Positions 24,801 through 35,872 of a stretch of 64,000 nt of DNA are shown piece by piece. The stretch is from assembly GCA_034620365.1 (NCBI GenBank), contig JAQGEQ010000380.1, positions 806,001 to 870,000 of the forward strand. The letters run 5' to 3'. The stretch is from Pegea sp. RAD2-039 (Eukaryota; Chordata; Thaliacea; Salpida; Salpidae). Position numbers and translations under genes: made by a program. How positions within the stretch are numbered: position 1 is the first letter of the stretch; each line of letters opens with the position of its first letter. Under the pieces are notes generated by a model, which saw nothing but the letters and a program-made list of their open reading frames with translations, was not told the DNA's origin and did not search any database.

Positions 24801-25975
24801 GATGGGCAAATTATCTTTTCAATACAAAGTTTTGATCTATTTCAAGACTGATTAAATTTATGATTTTTAATCTACAAGACTAATCGCTATTTTTAAGGAC
24901 GATTGTTTACATTCGCAAAACAACAAATCGGGTAAAAAAGACCTCCTCTATTGTAGTTGACATCATCAAAGTTTCCAGTCGTCATCAAAGTTGGTCATGC
25001 ACATCGCGGGATGGCAAAGTTTAAAGTTCATGATCACTATGAGTTCCAGGATGTAGTAGGAGTTGCTGCCATGGCAAATACTTATGTTGTTGTCGAGCAG
25101 TTTGTCGATGCCGCCTATGACATCAGGGTGCAAAAAATTGGCTCCAATTACAAAGCGTATAAGTATGCAGCTGTTTAGCTACTAGTGGTTGCTTGGTTAC
25201 TAGTGGTTGCTTGTTTACTAGTGGTTGTTTGGTCACTCGTGGTTGCTTGGTTATTAGTGGTTGCTTGGTTACTAGTGGTTGTTTGGTTACTAATGGTTGC
25301 TTGGTTACTAGTGGTTGCATGGTTACTAGTGATTTCTTGGTTACTAATGGTTGCTTGGTTACTAATGGTTGCTTGGTTACTAGTGGTTGTTTGGTTACTA
25401 GTGGTTGTTTGGTTACTAGTGTCGATTTGCAGAAGAGTCTCAGTTTCGAAAAACTGGAAAACAAACCGGGGTTCTGCTATGCTTGAAGAGGTGACGGTGA
25501 CTGAACGATATAAATTGTGGGTAGATGCTTGTAGTGATATGTTTGGTGGCCTTGATATTGTCGGCGTTAAAGCCCTTCATAGCAACGATGGAAAAGATTA
25601 TATCACAGAAGTATTTGTTATAGTGATGAAATCATCAGTTGTTGATGAGTACTTTAAAGGTAACTGATTGTACTATGATATTGATTGGTGAACGACAAGA
25701 AGAGGACCGGGAATTGATTGCAGACTTGGTTTTGAAGCGGATGCAAGCCTGTATAAAGACAAGCAGGTGTTATCTTTGAGTTATTACCTTCAGATCTTAT
25801 TTTTATTATGATCTCTATCTTCAGTTGTTCTGAGAAACAAAACATATCTCACCAATCAGCTCCTGTCTCTCCTACAGTTCTTCAGAAGCAAAATAAGATT
25901 GATGCTAGTGAAGATGAGAATCGGGCAGAAAAGATCCGAAGTTTGCGTCAATCTTTCACTAATCTTTTTGAATAA
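21823..25975 (+). CDS. SYN: Synapsin
   Basis: Exons: 21823-22127, 22180-22237, 22383-22474, 22887-23043, 24382-24471, 24957-25162, 25433-25610, 25660-25766, 25825-25975; 447 residues, all phases consistent. Synapsins coat synaptic vesicles, tether them to actin and bind ATP through an ATP-grasp-like domain. Domain A is [12 protein letters not shown] at residues 8-19, with Ser16 in the PKA/CaMKI site RRxS; Met8 lines up with the usual start. Domain C runs from [12 protein letters not shown] through [92 protein letters not shown] and [16 protein letters not shown]. Domain [17 protein letters not shown], ends the protein. The linker is short, so this is a compact a-type synapsin. Intron 6 holds a minisatellite. 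The exon 7/8 junction was set by the protein match [14 protein letters not shown]. Confidence 0.94.
25170..25425. repeat. 18-bp minisatellite in synapsin intron 6
   Basis: About 13 tandem copies of TTGGTTACTAGTGGTTGC with substitutions (GTTTG, GTCACTCG, GATTTC). The array begins about ten bases after the donor at 25162 and stops a few bases before the acceptor at 25432. The long frames on both strands here (for example VTKQPL repeats on the minus strand) are by-products of an 18-bp unit without stops. Confidence 0.92.
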
Positions 25976-28530
25976 TTTCTACTTTTATGTAACTTGTATT
26001 TTGATATCGGCAAAATTTATGTCGCATGAACATCAAAATATTAAACAAAATATAAAAAAGAAACTAAGATGGATAAAACTTTCGTGGAATTAACATTTTA
26101 TTTAGAACTCATTTGTAATGATGTTTTTTTTCTATTTTTGCATCTTACCTTACACAAACTTTTTTTGCTTGGTGTTAAATTATTCGTATTTATATTATTA
26201 TTATATTGAACTGATTTGTTAATAATAATAACTGAATTTTTCCTAAATAAAGAATTTTTTGATAGTACAATAAATTGTAAAATATTATAACTAATTTGTT
26301 TGATGATTCCTTCTAAAAATGAAATAAAACTTTAGGGTAATGATGTTAATATTATGTACAAACAAATTTGTATAAAAGTAAAGTTCTGATATAAATTGTA
26401 TCGAGTTTTTTGAAGTTTAAATTTTGAAAAAATGTTTTTTGTCAGATTTAAAAAGCTTAAAATTAGATTAAATTTCTGAATGAAATTATTTCTTTTAAAA
26501 ATCAACTTTTTATGAAGCAATTTTAGACAAAGTCTACACGAAAAGTATACCCTGAAAGATCTTTAAAACTTATGGTGTTGAAGACTTAATATTTAATTGA
26601 ATATTTATTCCCATTTTCAATCAAAATTACATACTTAGTCAGTCAATTTGAACTGAAAAAGAAAAAGCACGTTTTGAACGAAATTTCAGAAAATAACTGA
26701 TAGAGGCTTGGAGTTGTCTTCATGTCAAGTATACTTTTATTAACCTAAAAGTTCCTAAATTAAACTTTTAAACTAAAGTATACTTTTGTAAATACTGATA
26801 AACTTTTACTTTGCTGGTAACTTTTTGAGAGTGTCTAATAATATTGGTGTTTAAAATAGAACATTACTTTAAAATTGCTAATTTTGTCAGAGTTCAAAAA
26901 TTTGTATTTCTTACACTTGTTATCATTTACTGAAATTTTGTTTTTATGAATTGTACTTCTCTTTTTTGAATTGAGTCTTATGAATTTATTTAATGACATT
27001 TATCGAAATTTTTAAAATATTCTTAAAGTCAACTTCTATTTTACTATATAGTGAACATTATGGTAATTTCTTTTATGTAGATTAAAAAATAAATAACCTG
27101 TGAATTATGTTAATGTTTTTATTAAAACATTCGAAATATTTACATATTAGAAAACAATGTTTTTGGTGAATTTATGCTTTCCTGCTATCTACATTTATCG
27201 GATAAAATACTTTTTAGTTTTAGTCACTTTCAATTTTTTATGGTTAAATCGTACAAACAAAATCTTTTTCTTTCTGAGGTAAAAGAATATCGGCAACAAC
27301 ATTAAAATTTCGTGTATATGAGAGATAATTCGTGAGTTTTTACAAATTGCAAAATTTTGATTGGAGTTTTTGAAACTACTGTAAAAGTTAAATTAGAATT
27401 TAGAAATTTTTAATTAATATTTTGTGAAATATTTTTATTCTTTCTGTTTTTGTAGCATTGTCGACTACTTTATTATCACTTACATAAAAGTTAAATTTGT
27501 AATACATTATAATACCTACTTAACTTTAAATATAAAAAAATATAATTTATGAGATGTTTGCTTTTGAAGTGGGTTAGTTATTCTTTTTTGTTAAAATAAA
27601 ATTATTTTATATTAAAAGCTCCTAATTTTAGATGGTGTTATTATGCTGCTTACGTCATAAATAGAACTTTATGGATTTTTTTGATTGATTTATTATTGAA
27701 TTTTCTTCTGACATATGTAATTTATAAGAGTAACTAATTGAAATTTCGAAACTTTACATTACTTTGTTTGTTATCTAAATTAATAGTAATAAGGCCTACC
27801 TCGGCAGAGAACTGTCATGCTGGTTAAGTTGAAGTGATGATTTAAAAACAAAGCAAAAACAGTGAGATGCAAAAGGAATTAATTTCAAGATTTATACACA
27901 TTTTTTGGAGTTTCTTTCATGTTGGTTTTTCTTCTCTCTTCTACATTTATTTGCAAAGTAGAGAGCGTTATTCGGAGCGATTTTCTGCGGTACCCTTTCA
28001 GTTGGTGGTATTGATGTCAGGCGATTTCATATCACTCTTGTAAATATCTTTGTGTATTTAAATGAATTAAGTACAATAGGAGCATAAAAAGGATGGTGAA
28101 TGACTAAAAGACATCTTATAACGTTGCAAGTAAACATCAGTTTAAATCTTTGTAATTACAGATTAAAAAATCTTTCTAAAAGACAAAATTAATTGACTAA
28201 GTTGAGGAAAGATGTTTAAATCATTAGCTCATGTTAGCTTTTCAGGTGGCACTTTGCAAAAAAAAGTCCTAAATAGTTTATAAATATGAATAAACTAATA
28301 TTATATATTAAAATATTATTATAACATTATATTTAAATATAAATAAATTCTTACTTGGTTTTTTGTAAACAAAAAATTTTTTAGGATTTTTTTATAAAAC
28401 CTCTCGTAGCTTATTGAAGAAAAAAATTAGCCTAATTGGTAATAGTTAAACAATATTATTAAAGTTTATTATATAAACTAAAACATTTAAAAAGCTTGAT
28501 TTTTATTTAGGTTTAAGATTAAGAACAATT
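25976..28530. other. AT-rich intergenic stretch
   Basis: About 2.5 kb with only short chance frames. The acceptor-like tttttatttag ends at 28510, 20 bases before the Fringe start codon. Nothing else was recognised. Confidence 0.45.
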
Positions 28531-29502
28531 ATGGTAAAGTTTAAATTTAATAGATATTTTTTATTTGGTGCTTTCATTATTTGGTTTGTATCAGTTGGTT
28601 TTATAATGAAATGGAAAACCCGCATTTCTAAAAATTATAAAATTAACATAAAAAGCATTAATAATTCTTCAAAGTATGAAAGCCAAACAAAATTGAAAAA
28701 TAAAAGCTTTGATTTAAAGTTAAACGAAATTATTCATACTGTAAAAACTAGCAAAAAGTTTCATGGTACTAGGCTAGAAGTGATCTTGATGACTTGGTTT
28801 CAAAAAGTTGCAGGCCAAACTTACTTTATAACTGATGAAGAAGATATAAACGTCCAAATGAAGACAAAGGGAAATCTTATAGTTACACCTTGTTCAAATG
28901 ATCACCAATCCTTTAGTTTAAATTGCAAAATGGGCTATGAATTCAACACATATATAAAGAATAAAGCGAAATGGTGGTGTCATTGGGATGACGATAATTA
29001 TGTGAACATAGATCAACTGAAAACTTTACTGCAACAATTTGAGCCCGAAAAGTCTTGGTATATAGGAAGATCAAGTTTTGACCATTCAATTCGATATCAG
29101 TTAGGTGATAATTCAATAAAATTTTCGTTTGCTCATGGTGGTAGTGGTTTCTGTGTCAGTCAAGCTTTGGTTGATGAAATGACAGATTTTGCTAAAGATG
29201 ATAAACTCGCTAAATTGGGAAAAGCTTTGAAGATGAATGATGATTCCCTTATTGGATTCATAATTAATCATATTTTAGGAGTTCCTTTAACAACTTCAAA
29301 ATTGTTTAATTCACATTATCACTACAAGTCTTTAGTCAGTATTCCACCTGAAGATATAAAGAAGCAAGTAAGTTTAAGTTATTCAGGTGAAGAGATAAGA
29401 ATCAATTTACAAGAAGAGAATTCTACATTCACATTTAAGCAAGACCCCACCCGCTTCTTTTCTCTTCATTGTCTATTATATCCAGACACCTACTACTGCT
29501 AA
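28531..29502 (+). CDS. FNG: Fringe: O-fucosylpeptide 3-beta-N-acetylglucosaminyltransferase
   Basis: A single exon of 323 codons. Fringe adds GlcNAc to O-fucose on Notch EGF repeats in the Golgi and so tunes ligand choice. Residues 10-26 form the type II signal anchor. The stem is short and basic. The catalytic domain shows the metal-binding WDDDNYVN at 152-159, SWYIGRSS, the AHGGSGFCVS acceptor-side block, MNDDSLIGFI near 235, which holds the catalytic Asp, and FNSHYHYK. The C-terminus DPTRFFSLHCLLYPDTYYC matches the conserved Fringe ending with its cysteine pair. A nearby NSTF is a possible glycosylation site. Length agrees with Drosophila and vertebrate Fringes, less their longer stems. 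It is intronless, while vertebrate Fringes have about eight exons. Confidence 0.92.
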   Translation: MVKFKFNRYFLFGAFIIWFVSVGFIMKWKTRISKNYKINIKSINNSSKYESQTKLKNKSFDLKLNEIIHTVKTSKKFHGTRLEVILMTWFQKVAGQTYFITDEEDINVQMKTKGNLIVTPCSNDHQSFSLNCKMGYEFNTYIKNKAKWWCHWDDDNYVNIDQLKTLLQQFEPEKSWYIGRSSFDHSIRYQLGDNSIKFSFAHGGSGFCVSQALVDEMTDFAKDDKLAKLGKALKMNDDSLIGFIINHILGVPLTTSKLFNSHYHYKSLVSIPPEDIKKQVSLSYSGEEIRINLQEENSTFTFKQDPTRFFSLHCLLYPDTYYC

Positions 29503-30036
29503 GAAATTCATTACTACCCGATTAATTTTAATTCAATATTTTTAAAAATTTATGTATTTGTTAGACGGTCTTGGTAATACCATAATAAACTTACAAAAAA
29601 ACGCAAAAGAATTATTCATTTATTCCAAGTTTTAAACTTCTGAAATTTCTTAGAGAGATAATTGAACAGAAGTGTCAGTTGTAATAGGTTGTAACAGTTT
29701 CGTTTTATATAGTAAAAAACAAGTTTTAGGTTACAGCATATTTAAACATCAAAGTTTAGATAAAAAGTCAGTGAAACTAATAATAAGTTTTATATGAAAC
29801 CACTTTAATTCGGTAGAGATTACAAACAAATATTTATAATAGATTTCAATTGTATGCGGAAAGAATTCAAGGACACTAAATTTCAGCGAAAAATGATAAG
29901 AAAAAGAAAAATGTTTGACTTCAATTGCTCTAATTTTGCCTCCAAAAACCTCAGATAGTAATTATTAGATCAAATTCTTTTAATATTTACCTTAAACTCT
30001 TAAAGAAATTTGTACTTCTGACTTTTTTTCTTCTAG
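29503..30036. other. Intergenic, downstream of Fringe
   Basis: Likely the Fringe 3' UTR followed by non-coding DNA; an acceptor-like ctttttttcttctag ends at 30036. Confidence 0.4.
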
Positions 30037-30141
30037 ATAAGTTACTTAGCAGGGCTTACTAATGACGGTCAGCTGGCATTTGAGCATTTGGCTTGGACAC
30101 GCTGGACACATGACTTAAACACCACCGAAAGTATGGCCTTG
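30037..30141 (+). CDS. Orphan exon candidate
   Basis: A 105-nt open block lies between a strong acceptor (pyrimidine tract plus ctag) and the donor TTG|GTAAAT. It encodes 35 residues in phase 0, beginning ISYLAGLTNDGQLAFEHL and containing an NTT sequon. Its base composition is much less AT-rich than the flanks, as in real exons here. No partner exon or family was found, so it may be an exon of an unrecognised gene, a leftover exon or part of a mobile element. Confidence 0.3.
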
Positions 30142-31060
30142 GTAAATATCTAATCTAAAACTCAAGGATTTTTGTTATTTCTTACTATAAAAGAGTGGTA
30201 ATAACTCTTCAAATAGTTAAATACTCAGGCAGTAACGTTTTTATGTGAAATTCGATCTTTACTGTCACCAATACTATGAAAGTATGGAGCATTTGTAAGA
30301 TTTAAAGTTCCCAAAATCTGTTTAAAATATTCAGCATCGGTTGTTTTTAATCATCATCAAAAAAAGTTATTCACAAAAGTTATGTCGAACAGAGTACTTA
30401 ATGAGTCTGAATATTCAGATTTGTTTTTTTTTTCTCAAAATTTCGACTCCAAAAACCCATCTTTACTTTTAAACTCTTTTGGTACAAAATTTGATTACTA
30501 CTTATTAATATTTATTGTTTATTGTCATTCTTTTACTGCTTAAAATTCAATATTAAAAAAAACTTTTTAGTTTATATTTTTTATAAATAATTTTTGTTTG
30601 ATTTTATTTTGTTCATATTTTGAAATTGTGCCATTTTCTTATATTAAGAAACCATCTAAAATGCAAAAACTGTTTTTTTACTTTTAGCTGAAAGTTTATT
30701 AAAATTGTATGAAAAAAGTCAATAAAAAAGTTGATTCAGTTAATAACAAAATAAGAACTGAATAATGTTCATTTTAACGATTTTATCAGATATCATTCAA
30801 ATCAGTTCTATTAATCGATTTATTTTTAACATAAAAACCAAACAAAGCAGTTTTTTATTTAATGAAATATTAATTGCTTAAACTCAGAAGTAACTTCTTA
30901 AAAATATCAAATGAAAATATTAGTAATTATTATTCTTCTTTTAATTATATTTAAAGTGTTAATAAAAATGATCTTATAAAAAGTCACCACAACTATATAT
31001 TTAATTGGTATGATTTAAATTTGAAACCACAATTATTATGGTTAAATAGAAAGTATCTTT
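30142..31060. other. AT-rich intergenic stretch
   Basis: No coding signal. The right end is likely the 3' UTR of the minus-strand transporter gene. Confidence 0.45.
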
Positions 31061-34000
31061 TCATGAGTTTATGAAACAATCTTTATCTTCCATTTCATTC
31101 TGAATAACCAACTCAAGTTTTAGTTTTTCTTCCATTTTTCTCCGTTTGTATTGAGGCTTGAAAGCAAACATCAAAAGAAGGTAAAGTATTGTTGTATAGC
31201 AAGCCAACACAAATACCGAGACTGAAAAATTCAAGCAATTTTCATAAACATGTATTTGCAGCAAAAAACTACTTAAGCAAATCCTTTTAATAATAAGTGA
31301 GTGTTTATCATGCTAAAGTATTAAACTTAAAAAATTAAACTTTAAATTCAATTTAAAGATAATTACATAAAAATAACGAATAAACAAGATACGTTTTGTA
31401 GGTTGGACTTAATTATATCGATTAAATATTTACATTTGATAAGGTTAAACTTACATTAATTTATTTTTAATCGTATGATAACAAAAAAATTAAAAATTTA
31501 GATTATCAAATTCTAATAAAGTGAAATCTAGTAAGCAGTTGATTGTATAAAATGTTTATAAATATTCAGGGTTAAGAAGTAGGTTTCTATTTACAAGAAT
31601 TCATTTGCAGCATTAAAAATTAGTTTAAAACACCTTTAATATGAAAAAAACACTTATTAAACAGACAAAGATTGACAACTATTCGTAAATACAGTTAGTG
31701 TTTAATCTATTTAATTCGTGTAAAATTATGTTGACTACATAGGTGTGATTTTCACAAAAAGATTTGATGACTAACTTGAAAAGTCGACAGTTTCTTGTGA
31801 ATGTTGGAAATTAGTTACATTTTTCATTGACTTGTTCATCTGATTATCAGAAAAGTTTGATTGATTCATTGTGCCTATCAATTCTGTTTCATTAATTGGT
31901 TTCTGACACACAGAACCAGATTTGATTTCTTCAAGTTTGCTCATATTTCTGCCCAGCATTTGAACAACAGCGAGCATTATAATCGCTTGAATATGCCTGA
32001 AATGAAACTTTTGTATTTTAAACTTCTATATATAAACTATTTTCTGAAAACTAATTATTAATGCGTGATGAAAACTATGCATTATACAAATTCAGTTTAG
32101 TATTAAAATGTCCAATTCTTCATTAAGTCAAGAAGGTTTTTTACAAAAAGCTTGAAACACTAAACAAACGAATCAAAAAACTATATTCATGAAAATTACT
32201 TTAGTTTAGTTTATTTTTAAACAAATGTTAATTGGTATTTCAAGATTTGTAATTCAATTTTTGAAAATTAGATTTTGGTTAGCAACAAAAATTCTTTTCA
32301 ATTTATAAAGAAAATGTAAAATAATGGAAACCCCATTTGTTGAATTAATCCACTAATTGTAGCTTCACTGATTGGGTGAGTTGATTCTATTGCTAGCTCT
32401 ATTCCAATTGGTAGAATACACATCGTAAAAAGACCAAAAAAGGAAAATATAATCAAAACTAAATAACCAATAAAAGTAGAAGTCCAAATTATCTGAAAAA
32501 ATTGAAGGTTATCAATTTACTTAAATTAATAAACTTGAAAGTTTATCAATCGTATAATTCGAAATAAAAAAGTTAAATGCTACCAATGAAAAAAAATTCT
32601 TAAAAAATGTTCATTTTTAGTAGTAATTACATTCACTATAATAGAATAAGTTGCTGAAAACTGTTGTTCATAAAAGTAGTTACTACTGTGAAAATATTTG
32701 AAGGTTATTGATTTTTATCAACATTTTCAGAAAAAGTATTTTTAGTTATTTCACCTTATTCAGATTTTAGTTAAATTTTGAGAAGTTAAAATAATATTTA
32801 AAAAATTTGTTTTATTAATACTTTAATTACTATAAATAACTAAAAATTTGTTTTTCAAATCTTATTTCTATATAAAGCTTTGTTTTTTTACTCGTAAGTT
32901 TTCTAGAAAGACTGTTTATCGACAACAGAAAAAACGAGAAAATAATGAAATTTTAAGGTAGTTTTTTTCTTAGTTTTATAATTTCGAAAATATGGTTCTA
33001 CTTATGGTTTTCAAATATTAGAAAAAAACGAGATTCAATGATAATAATTTATTTTGTTTGTTGTGCAGCCATTACTTGGAGATTTTGATATCTTTTCAAC
33101 TTAACGATTCTGAACTCACGATAGTAAATGCGCCCATGCCCATACTGACCACACCAAATGAAACTTTTATCATAGTAGACAACTGCTTACTGTGGTCACA
33201 ATACCAACATATGATGATGGATCCTAAAATTCCAGATGCAGTTAAAGTGGTCGAACATAATCCCGCTAGAATCTTCCCAAAATAGTATCGATATAAAATT
33301 TGAATACTTTTTGCTTAAAAGTTTACAACAATTGATAACAATAAGAAGTATAATATATATAAAGGATTAGTTAATAATATCAATGAGTTTTGAAAATAGA
33401 TTTTTTCTAACTTTTTTTTATATGAAGTTATTCCATAAAAAATAAATAAAATTTATTATTACTTTGCATTTTGTAAAGTCAGCTAAATTAAGTCAACATT
33501 GTTTACTTTTAATTTGATGAAAAAGCTCAAGTTAGATAAAATGTTAATCGATTCAAATGTATTTTAATGCCGGAATAACCATAAATTGGGTCGTATGAAC
33601 CAACAAATACAACAAACTGTAACTTCCTAACATCTGAATATCCAAAAGGGCAAATAATTTGCTCAAATAACATCAAGAGAGTTGAATACAACCCAACTCC
33701 ACCACCCAAAGATACCAACAAAATCACAAAGTTTTTATTTCTAAAAAGTTTCTATAAATAAGCTTTTTAAACAATTTGTTCATTTTTCTCCTAAAATTGA
33801 CTTACTTTAATATCAAGCCACATTGAGTTCTTACGTTTGATAGATCGTTTGAAGTTTAAATTATTATCTTTTTCAGTCATAACAAATGTTCCTAAAATTG
33901 CAGCGCCAAAAGCCAAAATAGTAGAAGGTAGCAACTGTAGAATAATTTGATTTAATTCACAGGCAAATTACTACAAAATATATAGTTGTAGAAAAGTATA

Positions 34001-35872
34001 GCTTAAATACCAATAAGAAGTCTTCAAGTTTATCTTCTTCATTAATAAATCTTGGTGAAGATGAAGCTGTGATTATTACTCCAACAGGGTTTGCTACAAG
34101 AAAAATAATTTCATCGTTAGCATTTACACCAGCTAAAAATGCTGTAATAAAAATAGAAAAGCTCTTTTAATAAAAATCTCAAAATTATCTGTTATTAGTC
34201 ATAACCAGAATAGAGTAGATACCTAAATAAGCTGATTGCCAAAATCTTTGCGAAAATTTTACACTAAAGAATATTTTAGTTAATCAATTAATTAATTAAA
34301 AATTGGTAAAATAACTCACCAAGATTTATGATTGCATTTACTAAAGTCCTTTTACTTGCCGAAAACCATAAAGCAGCTGTTGTTGCCGGAGAAAAAATAG
34401 CCAAGGGTGTTACGATAGCCACCAAGCATTGACCAAAAAATAGAATTATAAAGCTTACATTTGAAGAAAAAACTCCAAGTGTACTGTGGAAAATTTTCAA
34501 AATTGTTAGGAGAAATAGATAAAGAAAAACTAATTTGTTATTTGCAGACTAATAAAGGTTTAAAAAGTTTCTTTAAAATTGACCGCATCACCACGTTCCA
34601 CTTCAATTTTGAACATTTTTCAGTTTTTATCTGATATCAAAATCTAATATATCAAATAATATAAGCTCTGATATCAAGATGGAACACTCCCTAGATGTCA
34701 ACATCAAATTATAAAGTTGCTGATTATATGTTAATTTTCGGCCCTTAGGAAATATATGATTTGCTTGTTATAAGCCAAAAAAGAAACTCTAAAAGAATTT
34801 GTTGACTCAAATCTATTTTTCCATTCAATTATTTCAAATCTAAAAAGGATTTTTTGGATGAAAATAAATTTGAAGCAATATACAAATATTCAAACAACTC
34901 TTCTTCTAATTTCAAAATGAAAATTCGCAAACGATAGCATCGATTGAAATATATGATGTTTCAGGTTGCAAGTCGATCATGTGAGACTTTTTCAATATAA
35001 TTTATTTTATCAGCATTGCTTATTCTCAAAAGATGTTTCAGAAAACTGACTTAAAACTGAAGATTTGATTTTGATAAAGTTTGTTATATAAGATCATGAA
35101 TTAGATCTTTACTATTCAAATTGATCATAAGCTTTTTCAAACTTGTTTAGCTTTACTCTCATCTAAAAAGTTTTGCTTGCAACAAATTGAAATAGTTTGT
35201 TACTTTTACTATTTCGTTTGTGATTTTATTTAAGTTCGTTTTGCCTTAGGTTGTAGAATATTTGATGTTTCCGTCAAAAAAAAAAAATAAATCTTCGTAA
35301 AGTAAAAACGAACAAATTATACCTTATTAAACGAAGGCAAGCTCCAAGCGAACAAGTCCAAGCATTCACTATCAATGATTTTCGAAGACCAAAGTTTTCC
35401 AGTATATAAAAAGCTGCTAAGCCAAACAACAGTGTTGTTACTAAAAAAACAGTTGATAAACCATTCACCAGTTGCAAGGTAGTCTGATAATGCTCAGCAG
35501 CCCGATATGAGATAGAAGTGAATGTTAACCAAACCTATAGAAGTCAAGTTAGTTGTAATTAAAGTTGATTTAAAACATTTTTTCTACATCTATTTTATAT
35601 TTTTGATGTTATACAGTTATCAGTAAAATAAATATATTTTAACTTTAAGAAAAGTCTTTTGAAAATTTATTTTATTTAATTTTGTTAAAAGAGTTTATAT
35701 TTACCGTTTACAAAAACAGCTTTTATCACCAAAAAGTTTTCTGATGCTAACATTTGTTATTTACACCCGATGTTAAACAAAATTTGATTATACTTACCAT
35801 AGAAGAATTGAGGATCAAAGTAAAGTGAAATATAAGAACTAAAACAGATTTAAATTTATTTACATTCGGCAT
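31061..35872 (-). CDS. SLC49A3: SLC49A3-like (MFSD7) major facilitator transporter
   Basis: Exons in coding order: 35872-35798, 35534-35323, 34483-34320, 34093-34011, 33934-33806, 33751-33632, 33272-33120, 32492-32332, 31996-31776, 31221-31061; 492 residues, phases consistent. SLC49 members are 12-helix MFS carriers (FLVCR heme/choline transporters and relatives); the substrate of SLC49A3 is unsettled. Diagnostic blocks are ENFGLRKSLIVNA..SLGACLRL after helix 2, GQCLVAIV.PLAIFSPATTAALWF, NLANPVGVII, then GGGVGLYSTLLMLFEQIICPFGYS and PIGIELAIESTHPISEATISGLIQQMG in the C-terminal half. IFSPA..AALWF and the LLEQI-type block favour SLC49A3 over FLVCR. The loop before the last helix is long with several N-glycosylation sequons. 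The exon 9 donor A|GTTAGT sits next to an in-frame TAG, so intron retention would shorten the protein. Confidence 0.83.

Noticed and set aside
25123-25486. Overlapping open frames on both strands in synapsin intron 6 (VTKQPL and VVAWLL repeats)
   Set aside because: They come from the stop-free 18-bp minisatellite. The synapsin exons on either side splice across it in phase.
34220-34252. Small exon with FGNQL in the SLC49A3-like gene, tempting because FLVCR proteins have FGNQLG
   Set aside because: In the required frame it ends in TAG before its donor. Joining 34320 directly to 34093 gives NLANPVGV, which fits the family and phase.
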